A stretch of DNA of 64,000 bases from Flavobacterium franklandianum (GCF_007097365.1 NZ_VJZR01000001.1:310001-374000), one strand, 5' to 3'; positions 42,631 to 51,893 are shown, counted from the stretch's first letter. The notes: generated from the letters alone by a model not told the origin. Numbers and translations are program-made.

Positions 42631-43337
42631 TAAAAACCAAAGCCATCGTCATTTCTTCCCTCAAATACCAAGAGAAAAGCTTGATTGTAAAATGTTTTAC
42701 GCAATCACATGGTTTAAAAACTTATTTTGTTCGTGATGCTTTTTCCTCTCGAAAATCAAACCAGAAAATTGCTTATTTCCAACCTTTGACGATTCTCGAA
42801 ATCGAAGCCGTTCACAAAAATAAAGGAACGCTAGAGAATTTCAAGGAAATCAAAATCGCTATGCCGTTTCAAACCCTACATTCCGATATTTTCAAGAGTA
42901 CAATTGTGATGTTTATTTCCGAAATCTTGCATCATTCCATTCACGAAGAAGAGAAAAATGAACATCTTTTTGCCTTTTTGGAAACGGCTTTACATTGGCT
43001 CGACAATCACGATGAGATTGTTAATTTCCATTTGATTTTAATGCTCGAAATCACTAAATATCTCGGTTTTTATCCTGATATTTCGGAAATAGAATTCCCT
43101 TTTTTCGACACAACCGAAGGTGTTTTCACGCCATTTCACGGCATCGGTTCGCTCACGGAACACGAAACGAATCTCTTCAAAAAACTCATCAATCTAAAAT
43201 TCGACAACGCTCAAAAAATCTTCCACGTCATCGAAAGGCAAATTGTCTTGAAAATCCTGATTGATTACTACACTTTCCATCTCGACGGTTTCCGAAAACC
43301 AAAATCTTTGGACGTTTTGAAGGAAGTTTTTTCTTGA
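42624..43337 (+). CDS. recO: DNA repair protein RecO
   Basis: A 237-residue RecFOR-pathway mediator that binds single-stranded DNA and anneals strands. The N-terminal OB-fold reads KTKAIVISSLKYQEKSLIVK (about 3-22), followed by the helical domain LILMLEITKYLGFYPDISE. The zinc-finger cysteines of many RecO proteins are absent here, as is common in Bacteroidota. The start overlaps the acyltransferase by 7 bases. Confidence 0.93.
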   Translation: MLVKTKAIVISSLKYQEKSLIVKCFTQSHGLKTYFVRDAFSSRKSNQKIAYFQPLTILEIEAVHKNKGTLENFKEIKIAMPFQTLHSDIFKSTIVMFISEILHHSIHEEEKNEHLFAFLETALHWLDNHDEIVNFHLILMLEITKYLGFYPDISEIEFPFFDTTEGVFTPFHGIGSLTEHETNLFKKLINLKFDNAQKIFHVIERQIVLKILIDYYTFHLDGFRKPKSLDVLKEVFS

Positions 43338-43385
43338 AAAATTCAACCACGAATACATAGGTTAAACATAAGTTTTTAAAATGAC

Positions 43386-43503
43386 TGCAGATTCGCAGAT
43401 TTTTTCATATATATTTTTGAATTTAGAGAAATTAATTTTGAGTATATCTGCTAAAATCAATCGATTCTGATTGGAATAGGTATTAAAATCAGCGAATCTG
43501 CGG
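43386..43503. repeat. inverted repeat in the recO-ileS gap
   Basis: TGCAGATTCGCAGATTTT (43386-43403) pairs with AAAATCAGCGAATCTGCGG (43485-43503) with few mismatches, enclosing about 80 AT-rich bases. This type of element is commonly seen between genes in flavobacterial genomes. No gene is supported in the gap. Confidence 0.6.
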
Positions 43504-43555
43504 TTAAATAAGACTTCTGTTTTGCCAATATCTTCATCCTGTTGTGGCAAACAAA

Positions 43556-43590
43556 AACTCATAACTCATAACTCATAATTCATAACTATT
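43556..43590. repeat. five tandem heptamers upstream of ileS
   Basis: AACTCAT x3, AATTCAT, AACTATT in exact 7-base register. It ends just before a TACTTTCG sequence (43592-43599), a weak match to the promoter box for ileS. Confidence 0.8.
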
Positions 43591-43626
43591 TCTTACTTTC
43601 GCACCACGATTTAAGAAAAGGATAAA

Positions 43627-46600
43627 ATGAGCATAAAATTTACTGAGTACAAAGGACTTAACTTACCCACAGTTGCATCAGAAGTACTTGATTTTTGGAA
43701 AAAAGAAAACATATTCGAGAAGAGTATAACCACTCGCGAAGGCAACCCACCATTCGTATTTTTTGAAGGACCACCTTCTGCCAATGGATTGCCGGGAATT
43801 CACCACGTGATGGCGCGTGCGATTAAAGATATATTTTGCCGTTATAAAACCCAAAAAGGGTTCCAAGTAAAGCGTAAAGCAGGCTGGGATACCCACGGAT
43901 TGCCTGTGGAATTGGGTACCGAAGCAGCATTGGGAATTACCAAAGAAGATATCGGAAAAACCATTTCCGTAGCCGAATACAACGAAGCTTGCAAAAAAAC
44001 CGTGATGCGCTACACCGATGTGTGGAACGATTTGACTGAAAAAATGGGCTACTGGGTCGATATGGAAGATCCGTATGTGACCTACAAATCCAAGTATATG
44101 GAAACCGTTTGGTGGATTTTGAAACAAATCTACAACAAGGATTTGATGTACAAAGGCTATACCATTCAACCGTATTCTCCAAAAGCTGGAACAGGATTAT
44201 CTTCACACGAAGTGAACCAACCAGGAAGTTATAGAGATGTTACCGATACAACGGTTGTGGCTCAATTCAAAGCATTAAACGAAACTTTACCATATTTCCT
44301 TCAGGGATTTGGTGATGTTTATATCTTGGCTTGGACGACAACACCGTGGACTTTGCCTTCAAACACAGCTTTGACCGTTGGTCCAAAAATCGATTATGTT
44401 TTAGTCAAAACTTTCAATCAATACACCTTTTTACCATCGAATGTTATTTTAGCCAAAAACTTGGTTGGGAAACAATTTTCGAAAGGTTTTTTTGCAAGTA
44501 CCGAAACTGCCGATTTTGAAAATTTCAAAGAAGGTGACAAGAAAATTCCATACCAAATATTAGCTGAATGCAAAGGTGCTGATTTAGTTGGAATTCGTTA
44601 CGAACAATTAATGAAATTCACTTTGCCATATCAAAATCCAGAAAATGCTTTCCGAGTAATTTCAGGAGATTTTGTAACTACCGAAGATGGAACAGGAATT
44701 GTGCATACCTCGCCAACTTTTGGTGCTGATGATGCAAAAGTAGCTAAAGAAGCCATTCCTGAAGTGCCGCCAATGTTGGTATTGGACGAAAACGGAAATC
44801 CGGTTCCATTGGTAAATTTACAAGGAAAATTCATTGATGGATTAGGAAGCTATTCGAATAAATACGTTAAAAACGAATATTATACCGATGGTGAAGCTCC
44901 TGAACGCTCGATCGATGTGGAAATTGCCATTCAGTTAAAAGAAGAAAATAAAGCTTTCAAAGTAGAAAAATACGTGCACAGTTACCCACATTGCTGGAGA
45001 ACCGACACGCCAATTTTATATTATCCATTAGATTCTTGGTTTATCGAAATTACAAAAGTTCGAGACAGAATGTTCGAACTGAACGAAACCATCAACTGGA
45101 AACCAAAATCAACTGGTGAAGGACGTTTCGGAAATTGGTTAAAAAATGCCAACGATTGGAATTTATCACGTTCCCGTTTTTGGGGAATTCCATTGCCAAT
45201 TTGGAGAAACGAAGAAGGAACCGAAGAAATTTTAGTAGGTTCTGTGGAAGAATTATACAACGAAATCGAAAAATCTATTGCTGCTGGTTTTCAAAAGGAA
45301 AATCCTTTCAAAGGTTTCGAAATTGGAAATATGGACGAAGCAAACTATGATTTAGTTGATTTGCATAAAAATGTAGTCGATGAAATCACCTTGGTTTCTG
45401 CTTCTGGAAAACCAATGAAACGCGAAGCTGATTTGATTGATGTTTGGTTTGATTCGGGTTCAATGCCTTATGCACAATGGCATTATCCTTTTGAAAACAA
45501 AGACAAAATAGACGAAAACAAAGATTTCCCTGCTGATTTTATTGCCGAAGGAGTAGATCAAACTCGTGGTTGGTTTTATACTTTGCACGCTATTGCAACA
45601 TTGGTTTTTGACAAAGTAGCTTATAAAAATGTAGTTTCAAACGGTTTGGTTTTAGATAAAAACGGACAAAAAATGTCCAAACGTCTAGGAAATGCTGCCG
45701 ATCCTTTCGAAACATTGAATGAATATGGACCAGATGCCACACGCTGGTATATGATTTCGAATGCGAATCCTTGGGATAACTTGAAATTTGACTTGGAAGG
45801 AATTGCTGAGGTTCGTCGTAAATTCTTTGGAACATTATACAACACTTATTCATTCTTTGCGTTGTATGCTAACATCGATAAATTTACTTACGCTGAAGCT
45901 GATGTTCCGTTAAACGAAAGACCTGAAATCGATCAATGGATTATTTCGGAATTGAACACCTTGATAAAAGTGGTGGATGATGCTTATGCGGATTATGAAC
46001 CTACGAAAGCGGCTCGAGCGATTTCAGAATTTGTGAGTGAAAATTTGAGTAACTGGTACGTTCGTTTGTGTCGTCGTCGCTTCTGGAAAGGCGAGTATGC
46101 GCAAGATAAAATTGCTGCTTACCAAACTTTATATACTTGTTTGTTGACCATAAGCAAATTGGGTGCGCCAATTGCTCCGTTCTTTATGGACAAACTTTAC
46201 AGAGATTTAACTTTGGCTACACTCCCGACGCTTCGGGACGAAAAATTTGACTCTGTACATTTGGCGAAATTTCCTATTTCAGTTGAAAACTTTGTTGATA
46301 AATCGTTAGAGAGTAAAATGCAGAAAGCTCAGACCATCTCTTCACTGGTTTTATCCCTTCGAAAAAAGGAAATGATAAAGGTGCGTCAACCGTTGCAAAA
46401 GGTAATGATTCCAGTCCTTGACGAAGGTTTTAGAGCTGAAATAGAAGCTGTTTCCGATCTCATAAAAGCCGAAGTTAACGTGAAAGAAATTGTGCTTTTG
46501 GATGATGCCTCAGGGATTTTGGTGAAACAAATTAAGCCGAATTTTAAGGCGCTTGGACCGCGTTTTGGAAAAGATATGGGATTGATTGCCAAAGAGATAC

Positions 46601-47040
46601 AGAGTTTTTCGGCAGATCAAATTAATCAATTAGACAAGGAAGGAAGCATAGATATTGTTATTTCAGGAAATAGTATAATTTTATCATTCGAAGAAGTTGA
46701 GATTTCTTCGCAAGATATCGAAGGTTGGTTGGTTGCCAACTCAAGCGGAATAACGGTTGCGCTAGACATCACTATTTCGGAGGAATTAAAACAAGAAGGA
46801 ATTGCTAGAGAATTAGTCAACAGAATTCAAAATATAAGAAAAGATTCTGGTTTTGAGGTTACTGACAAAATTAAAGTACATTTGCAAAAAAATTCGGAAC
46901 TGGAAAATGCAGTAAAAGCAAATGAAGCCTATATCAAATCAGAAACATTAACAGAAACATTGGTTTTTGAAGAAAATATAGACAACGGAACAGAAATAGA
47001 ATTCGACGAGATAAAAACAAAAATATCAATTACAAAATAA
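43627..47040 (+). CDS. ileS: isoleucine--tRNA ligase
   Basis: Charges tRNA-Ile. The 1137 residues are the long eukaryote-like form common in Bacteroidota. The HIGH-type motif is GPPSANGLPGIHHVMARAIK (about 49-68), the editing domain has TTTPWTLPSNTAL, and the KMSKS-type motif is DKNGQKMSKRLGNAADPFE (about 678-696). A short palindromic repeat lies in-frame near 46221-46240 and adds TLPTLRDE within the anticodon-binding region. dksA-like and lspA genes follow. Confidence 0.98.
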   Translation: MSIKFTEYKGLNLPTVASEVLDFWKKENIFEKSITTREGNPPFVFFEGPPSANGLPGIHHVMARAIKDIFCRYKTQKGFQVKRKAGWDTHGLPVELGTEAALGITKEDIGKTISVAEYNEACKKTVMRYTDVWNDLTEKMGYWVDMEDPYVTYKSKYMETVWWILKQIYNKDLMYKGYTIQPYSPKAGTGLSSHEVNQPGSYRDVTDTTVVAQFKALNETLPYFLQGFGDVYILAWTTTPWTLPSNTALTVGPKIDYVLVKTFNQYTFLPSNVILAKNLVGKQFSKGFFASTETADFENFKEGDKKIPYQILAECKGADLVGIRYEQLMKFTLPYQNPENAFRVISGDFVTTEDGTGIVHTSPTFGADDAKVAKEAIPEVPPMLVLDENGNPVPLVNLQGKFIDGLGSYSNKYVKNEYYTDGEAPERSIDVEIAIQLKEENKAFKVEKYVHSYPHCWRTDTPILYYPLDSWFIEITKVRDRMFELNETINWKPKSTGEGRFGNWLKNANDWNLSRSRFWGIPLPIWRNEEGTEEILVGSVEELYNEIEKSIAAGFQKENPFKGFEIGNMDEANYDLVDLHKNVVDEITLVSASGKPMKREADLIDVWFDSGSMPYAQWHYPFENKDKIDENKDFPADFIAEGVDQTRGWFYTLHAIATLVFDKVAYKNVVSNGLVLDKNGQKMSKRLGNAADPFETLNEYGPDATRWYMISNANPWDNLKFDLEGIAEVRRKFFGTLYNTYSFFALYANIDKFTYAEADVPLNERPEIDQWIISELNTLIKVVDDAYADYEPTKAARAISEFVSENLSNWYVRLCRRRFWKGEYAQDKIAAYQTLYTCLLTISKLGAPIAPFFMDKLYRDLTLATLPTLRDEKFDSVHLAKFPISVENFVDKSLESKMQKAQTISSLVLSLRKKEMIKVRQPLQKVMIPVLDEGFRAEIEAVSDLIKAEVNVKEIVLLDDASGILVKQIKPNFKALGPRFGKDMGLIAKEIQSFSADQINQLDKEGSIDIVISGNSIILSFEEVEISSQDIEGWLVANSSGITVALDITISEELKQEGIARELVNRIQNIRKDSGFEVTDKIKVHLQKNSELENAVKANEAYIKSETLTETLVFEENIDNGTEIEFDEIKTKISITK
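46221..46240. repeat. palindromic repeat inside the ileS reading frame
   Basis: ACTCCCGACG-CTTCGGGACG: the CCCGA/TCGGG palindrome sits in-frame in ileS. The same TCCCGA...TCGGGA pattern occurs between genes at 53703-53718, so a mobile palindromic repeat may have entered the gene without breaking it. Confidence 0.45.
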
Positions 47041-47047
47041 TTAGAAA

Positions 47048-47428
47048 ATGTTAGATGAAATTGCAAGATACTCAGACACTGATTTAGCTGAGTTTAAAGA
47101 GCTTATTATAAAAAAAATAAACAAAGCACAGGCAGATTTAGATTTGATAAAAAGTGCTTATATGAACGATTTAAACAACGGAACCGACGACACTTCGCCT
47201 ACATTCAAAGCATTTGAAGAAGGAAGCGAAACAATGTCTAAAGAAGCAAATTCGCAGTTGGCAATTCGTCAGGAAAAGTTCATTCGTGACTTGAGAAATG
47301 CACTCTTCCGTGTAGAGAATAAAACTTATGGAACTTGCAAAGTAACTGGCAAATTGATCAGCAAAGAAAGATTGTTGATTGTTCCTCACGCAACAATGAG
47401 TATCGAAGCAAAAAACTTGCAACGATAA
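47048..47428 (+). CDS. TraR/DksA-family protein with a degenerate zinc finger
   Basis: A 126-residue DksA-like protein. The N-terminal part is a coiled coil (about 1-90, with DLAEFKELIIKKINKAQADL). The C-terminal zinc-finger region reads TYGTCKVTGKLISKERLLIV: only Cys 97 of the four usual zinc cysteines remains. The position where the first CxxC pair should close holds Thr, and the later pair is also missing. It may act on RNA polymerase without zinc. It lies 8 bases after ileS and upstream of lspA, a conserved flavobacterial order. Confidence 0.88.
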   Translation: MLDEIARYSDTDLAEFKELIIKKINKAQADLDLIKSAYMNDLNNGTDDTSPTFKAFEEGSETMSKEANSQLAIRQEKFIRDLRNALFRVENKTYGTCKVTGKLISKERLLIVPHATMSIEAKNLQR

Positions 47429-47443
47429 TTAATTGAAAATATC

Positions 47444-47500
47444 AAATTCCAAATTCCAATAATGTCTTATTAAATTATTGGAATTTGGAATTTACTTTTT
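47444..47500 (+). terminator. terminator-like hairpin built of heptamers between dksA-like gene and lspA
   Basis: AAATTCCAAATTCCAATAA pairs perfectly with TTATTGGAATTTGGAATTT, followed by ACTTTTT. Each arm is a tandem heptamer (CAAATTC x2; GGAATTT x2). Confidence 0.65.
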
Positions 47501-47510
47501 AGAATTTCCC

Positions 47511-47518
47511 TATTTTTG
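47511..47518 (+). promoter_or_regulatory. -7 box of lspA
   Basis: TATTTTTG, 20 bases before the ATG at 47538, directly after the preceding hairpin. A TTG lies 24 bases upstream, slightly long. Confidence 0.45.
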
Positions 47519-47537
47519 CGGCATTAAAATTTATAAA

Positions 47538-48146
47538 ATGACTTTACGAAAAGCGTATCTGATAGTTTTTATCATCTTATTGGTGGATCAACTTTCAAAA
47601 ATTTACATCAAAACTAATTTTGTTTACGGCGAAAACGGGCAAATTGATGTCACCAGTTGGTTCAAAATCCTATTGATAGAAAACGAGGGAATGGCTTGGG
47701 GAACAGTAATTCCAGGCACTTACGGAAAATTGTTTCTTACCATTTTTCGTCTCGTTGCTGTTACGGGAATTGGGTATTGGCTTTGGGATTCAGTCGAAAA
47801 AAAGCACAGTTCCAACTACCTGATTGTGGCAATTTCTTTGATTCTTGCAGGAGCTTTTGGTAATATTATTGACTCTATTTTTTATGGTGTAATTTTCGAT
47901 GACAGTTACGGACATTTAGCTACTTTATTTACAGATAAACCTTATGGAACTTGGTTTCACGGAAGAGTAGTCGATATGTTGTACTTTCCATTATTCGAAG
48001 GAAATTGGCCGGAATGGATGCCAGTTATTGGCGGACAACATTTTAAATTCTTCAATGCGATTTTCAACATTGCCGATGCAGCTATCTCTACAGGCGTTGG
48101 GATTTTGATTGTTTTCAACAAAAAAGCATTTCATCATCAATCATAA
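47538..48146 (+). CDS. lspA: lipoprotein signal peptidase (signal peptidase II)
   Basis: Cleaves signal peptides of lipoproteins in the inner membrane. The 202 residues have four membrane helices. The catalytic aspartates fit AFGNIIDSIFYGVIFDDSYG and FKFFNAIFNIADAAISTGVG. ENEGMAWG is the conserved Asn-x-Gly-x-Ala/Ser-like motif near the first active Asp region. It is about 35 residues longer than E. coli LspA, in a loop near HLATLFTDKPYGTWFHGRVV, usual in Bacteroidota. The start at 47538 is chosen over an open frame to 47478. Confidence 0.95.
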   Translation: MTLRKAYLIVFIILLVDQLSKIYIKTNFVYGENGQIDVTSWFKILLIENEGMAWGTVIPGTYGKLFLTIFRLVAVTGIGYWLWDSVEKKHSSNYLIVAISLILAGAFGNIIDSIFYGVIFDDSYGHLATLFTDKPYGTWFHGRVVDMLYFPLFEGNWPEWMPVIGGQHFKFFNAIFNIADAAISTGVGILIVFNKKAFHHQS

Positions 48147-48183
48147 ATACTCTAAATGGTGACTAGCTTTTTATAGAGTATAA

Positions 48184-48750
48184 TCACTTCCACTTCAACG
48201 TTTCCATCAATCTTTGCATATCATTTCTAACATAGCTTGCCGCAGGCATAATGGAATCGTAATTGGGTTTTGCATAAAAATAAACCGAGCCTGTCACAAA
48301 ATGTTTAATGCTATCCGTCACGTAAAACTGTGAATTTGTCGCCGCATTTCCGTCAACTTGATAGAACATTCCATACACTTTTTTGGAAGGATTCAAATAG
48401 GGTTGTTCTAAGATGTCATCAGCTTTTATTACGTGTTCATAAGTCAACTTTTGAGCATCACGCAGCAATTTATCGATGTCATTATTCACAGGTTTATAGG
48501 TCAAATAAATCGTAGCTTTCATTTTAGGATACGAAATAGTAAACCCTAGATCTTTGCCGCCTTTGATTACCGCTTCTGAATTCATCTCGAATGCAAAAGG
48601 GGAAGCGCTATTTTCAAAATATACATATTTAGCTTCAGTATAATCCAATCGCAAATAGCTTGCGGGTTTTGGCAAAACTTCGTCTTTACAGCTAACGATA
48701 GAAACTAGTGTTATAAAAAGTAACGTTATTGCAACTTGTTTTTTTAGCAT
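48184..48750 (-). CDS. gldD: gliding motility lipoprotein GldD
   Basis: A 188-residue lipoprotein needed for gliding and type IX secretion in Flavobacterium johnsoniae. The signal peptide ends in the lipobox SIVSC (Cys about 21). Family-like segments are PKPASYLRLDYTEAKYVYFE, VYGMFYQVDGNAATNSQFYV and KHFVTGSVYFYAKPNYDSIM. The chosen ATG is at 48750; an extension to 48822 only reads through a repeat. gldE lies upstream, as in the known gldD-gldE locus. Confidence 0.9.
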   Translation of the reverse strand: MLKKQVAITLLFITLVSIVSCKDEVLPKPASYLRLDYTEAKYVYFENSASPFAFEMNSEAVIKGGKDLGFTISYPKMKATIYLTYKPVNNDIDKLLRDAQKLTYEHVIKADDILEQPYLNPSKKVYGMFYQVDGNAATNSQFYVTDSIKHFVTGSVYFYAKPNYDSIMPAASYVRNDMQRLMETLKWK

Positions 48751-48781
48751 TTGTAATCTGTTTTTATTTAAAACCCAGTAA

Positions 48782-48814
48782 CACTTCCCCTCCTTTGGAG
48801 GGATTAGGGGAGGT
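48782..48814. repeat. G/C-rich palindromic element between gldE and gldD
   Basis: CCCCTCC-TTTGG-AGGGATTAGGGGAGG lies in the 64-base gap between gldE and gldD. It can fold as a hairpin (CCTCC with GGAGG) and its G/C content is far above the surroundings. It is probably a dispersed element. Confidence 0.6.
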
Positions 48815-50110
48815 TTATTCAATAGTGACTTTTATTTGTTTTATGCGTTTTTTGTCAACAGTTTCGATGGTAAACGTACAGTTTTCGAAACTAATTTTTT
48901 GATCTTTTTTTGGAAAATTACCTAAAATTTCAAGAATAAATCCCGCCAATGTTTCGGCTTCACCTTTCTTAATTTCGAACATTTCTTCATCAACATCAAT
49001 CACTCTATAGAAATCTTTCAGATTTGTTTTTCCTTCAAAAAGGTAGTTTTTCTCGTCAATTTTGGAATGATTTGTATTGTCGCCATCAAATTCATCGCTG
49101 ATATCTCCCACAATTTCTTCTATAATATCTTCAAGCGAGATCAATCCTGATGTTCCACCATATTCATCTACTACTATAGCCAAATGGCTCTTCATACTTT
49201 GAAAATCCTTGAGCAAATTGTCTATTTTTTTGTTTTCAGGAACAAAAAATGGCTCTCGCAGCAATGTTTTCCACTCAAAATCTTCTTTGTTGATATGTGG
49301 CAGCAAATCTTTTACAAACAAAACGCCTTCTATCTGATCTATATTGTCCCGATAGACCGGAATTCTAGAAAAACCCATTTCAATAATTTTTGGATAAATG
49401 GATGCAAAAGATTCATCAATTTCCAAAGCAAAAATATCCATTCTCGGACTCATTACTTGTTTCGTATCTGTGTTGCCGAAAGTAACGATTCCTTCTAATA
49501 TTTTTTGTTCATCAGAGGAACTTTCATCCGAGTCAGTAAGTTCTAGTGCTTGCGACAATTGATCTACCGAGAAATTTGTCTTTTGTTTGCCTAATTTATT
49601 GTGCAAGTAGATTGTGGCTTTGCGCATTGGCAAACTGATTGGCGAAAGCAATTTATCGAGAACTGCAACAGGATATGCAATCCATTTGGCAAACTTAATG
49701 TTGTTTCGGCTGGCATATACTTTGGGTAAAACTTCGCCAAACAGTAAGATTAAAAAAGCGATTACAATAACTTCGATGCTGAATTTTAAAACAGGAGAGA
49801 TAATACCCGAAAATATAGTATTACCTAAATAGGCGAATAAAATTATCACTCCAATAGTAATGAAATTGTTGGCGACAAGAAGTGTAGCGAGTAATTTTTT
49901 TGGCTTTTCTAAAAGTTCCGAGATGATTTTACCTTTCGAAGGATTTTCTTGTAAAGTGTCATCAGCATCTTTTTGTGATAAGGAAAAAAGAGCAACTTCG
50001 GCTCCTGAGACTAATGCAGAACAAAATAGCAATACAAATATTGCGATAAATCCTAATGCCAAATTCGGGTCTAGCGTGTATTGATTAAAAAAACTGGGCT
50101 CTGGGTCCAA
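48815..50110 (-). CDS. gldE: gliding motility-associated protein GldE (CNNM/HlyC-CorC family)
   Basis: A 431-residue membrane protein that assists GldD in gliding. An N-terminal DUF21/CNNM domain with about four helices (ALGFIAIFVLLFCSALVSGA, TLLVANNFITIGVIILFAYL) is followed by paired CBS domains (VMSPRMDIFALEIDESFASI and SHLAIVVDEYGGTSGLISLE). A C-terminal CorC/HlyC domain ends it. It starts 11 bases after ssb, so ssb-gldE-gldD is probably one transcript. Confidence 0.92.
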   Translation of the reverse strand: MDPEPSFFNQYTLDPNLALGFIAIFVLLFCSALVSGAEVALFSLSQKDADDTLQENPSKGKIISELLEKPKKLLATLLVANNFITIGVIILFAYLGNTIFSGIISPVLKFSIEVIVIAFLILLFGEVLPKVYASRNNIKFAKWIAYPVAVLDKLLSPISLPMRKATIYLHNKLGKQKTNFSVDQLSQALELTDSDESSSDEQKILEGIVTFGNTDTKQVMSPRMDIFALEIDESFASIYPKIIEMGFSRIPVYRDNIDQIEGVLFVKDLLPHINKEDFEWKTLLREPFFVPENKKIDNLLKDFQSMKSHLAIVVDEYGGTSGLISLEDIIEEIVGDISDEFDGDNTNHSKIDEKNYLFEGKTNLKDFYRVIDVDEEMFEIKKGEAETLAGFILEILGNFPKKDQKISFENCTFTIETVDKKRIKQIKVTIE

Positions 50111-50121
50111 ATTAAAAAAGA

Positions 50122-50574
50122 TTAGTTAGACAATTGTGAGGGCAAATCGTTTTCTGGGAAACCGTTATTTTCCGATTCAAAGTTACCATTTTTTGTTGGT
50201 TCGATAGATTTATTCTCTTTATTGGCTTCGGATTCTTTTTTGGTTGTAAGAAAAGTAAAATCTATGGCCTGAATTTCTGTGATGTATTTTGTGGTTCCAT
50301 CTTCGGCCAGCCATTGACGTGATTTTATACGTCCTTCGATGTAAATTTTATCGCCTTTCGATAAATATTTTTCACACAATTCGGCCGCTTTATTTCGCAC
50401 CACAATATTGTGCCATTCGGTAGAGGTGATTTTTTCGCCTGTTTCTTTATTAATGTAGGTCTCGTTTGTTGCCAAAGGAAATTTCCCAATGCAAGAATCA
50501 CTTTTGAAATAGTGCATTTTGACATCGTCGCCCAAATGGCCAATAAGCATTACTTTATTTAAGGTAGAATTCAT
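50122..50574 (-). CDS. ssb: single-stranded DNA-binding protein
   Basis: A 150-residue protein with an N-terminal OB fold (TLNKVMLIGHLGDDVKMHYF, TEWHNIVVRNKAAELCEKYL, GDKIYIEGRIKSRQWLAEDG). The C-terminal half is acidic and disordered. The usual terminal DDLPF tip is changed to ENDLPSQLSN, so the last Phe needed to bind partner proteins is missing. It could be a paralog or an altered main SSB. It precedes gldE by 11 bases; a TAACTTTG box (minus strand, 50599-50606) lies upstream. Confidence 0.93.
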   Translation of the reverse strand: MNSTLNKVMLIGHLGDDVKMHYFKSDSCIGKFPLATNETYINKETGEKITSTEWHNIVVRNKAAELCEKYLSKGDKIYIEGRIKSRQWLAEDGTTKYITEIQAIDFTFLTTKKESEANKENKSIEPTKNGNFESENNGFPENDLPSQLSN

Positions 50575-50681
50575 ATTTTATTTCTAAGGTAAGAGCATCA
50601 AAGTTACTTTTTTCAAACATAAAAACAGCTTCTTTTTACTAAACTTCCAAAGCGTCAATCAATAATTAAACAAGCTTCAAA

Positions 50682-51770
50682 TTAATTGGTTTTTTTTAGC
50701 AAAAACTGTTTTCCATAAACTTCCATGCGTAAACCAGTAGTTTTACTATTTGTCTCATCAAAATAGATGTTAAAAAATTCAAGCGTAGCATAAAAATGAT
50801 GTTCAGTATTGGCTAGTAACTGCACTTTGTTTTTATTTAAAAAAGAGCAAAACAATTGATTTTTTTCGTTTTTAATTTCCAAGTTGTCACCATTTGGAAA
50901 TTGGTAAACACCTACATATTTATCTTGTATTTCTGAACTTAAAGCCAATTTATTTCTTTCAAAAACAAATTGTAAACCTCTACTGTATGTCTCGGATTTT
51001 GTGCCAGAATGCCCCGTGTTTTCTAGTACTTTTGAAGATGCAAAAAGGTTTGAAGGCTTCTGCTTCTGAATATAAGCGCTGAATTTTTCGAAATTTTCTT
51101 TTCCTCTTTCTACATCGCCAACCGTCATAAAAAGGCGAGTAGGTTTTGCAATTGTTTTTTGAGCAAATGGTTTTTGAAATTGATTCAAGACCGAATTATC
51201 CCAAGCTATTGCTGGAGTTGCTGCAACATATCCTGAGAACATATCCGTATGCGTAAATAAGGTGTACATAGTAAATAATCCGCCCAGAGAGCAACCCATT
51301 AAAGTTCTATTTTCCTTATCCGTTTTAAAATTAGAATCTATATAAGGAAACAATTCCGATTTCATAAAATCGAGAAACTGATCTGCTCCTCCAGATTGTT
51401 TAGTTCCAGGTTCATTTGTAGGAGTGTAATCTCTAGCGCGTAAAAAATCTGGATTCGGATTGATTCCCCCCCAAGTAACACCTACAATGATAAGCTCAGG
51501 AATAAATCCGTCAAAATATTGTTCGCCATAAATCGAATTGATTAGTGGAAAATCCCATTGTGAATCCATTAGATAAACAACAGGAAATTTTTTATTACTG
51601 GATTCATAGCCCGATGGTAAAGAAATATGTAGATCATATTCTTGTCCAGCAATAATTTTTGAAGTAATTTTTCGGAGTTGTGATCCTGGAATTGTAACAG
51701 TGGGATATTGGGCCGAAGCAGTTGTAAGGGAACTAATAATTAAGAGTGCTAATACAATTTGTTTTTTCAT
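50682..51770 (-). CDS. exported alpha/beta-hydrolase (esterase D/IroE-like)
   Basis: A 362-residue secreted hydrolase with a signal peptide (MKKQIVLALLIISSLTTASA-Q). The nucleophile is Ser in LMGCSLGGLFTMYTLF, an early VVYLMDSQWDFPLI segment is typical of the esterase fold, and the His is probably in NTGHSGTKSETYS. Relatives cleave ferric enterobactin or sugar esters. The C-terminal ~90 residues form an extra beta-rich domain. It stands alone between ssb and mutY. Confidence 0.85.
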   Translation of the reverse strand: MKKQIVLALLIISSLTTASAQYPTVTIPGSQLRKITSKIIAGQEYDLHISLPSGYESSNKKFPVVYLMDSQWDFPLINSIYGEQYFDGFIPELIIVGVTWGGINPNPDFLRARDYTPTNEPGTKQSGGADQFLDFMKSELFPYIDSNFKTDKENRTLMGCSLGGLFTMYTLFTHTDMFSGYVAATPAIAWDNSVLNQFQKPFAQKTIAKPTRLFMTVGDVERGKENFEKFSAYIQKQKPSNLFASSKVLENTGHSGTKSETYSRGLQFVFERNKLALSSEIQDKYVGVYQFPNGDNLEIKNEKNQLFCSFLNKNKVQLLANTEHHFYATLEFFNIYFDETNSKTTGLRMEVYGKQFLLKKTN

Positions 51771-51893
51771 TTTTGAAACTTAAAAAAAGGTTTGAATAAA
51801 AGTATGGAAACATTTAGATATCTAAATTACACAAATAATCGATTCATTAACTATAAACTAATTTTAATTATTTTTAAGCATCGAAAGCATAAC

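Noticed and set aside
43362..43562. 66-residue minus-strand frame between recO and ileS
   Set aside because: It is made mostly of the inverted-repeat element and runs to the heptamer array; no motif or start context supports it.
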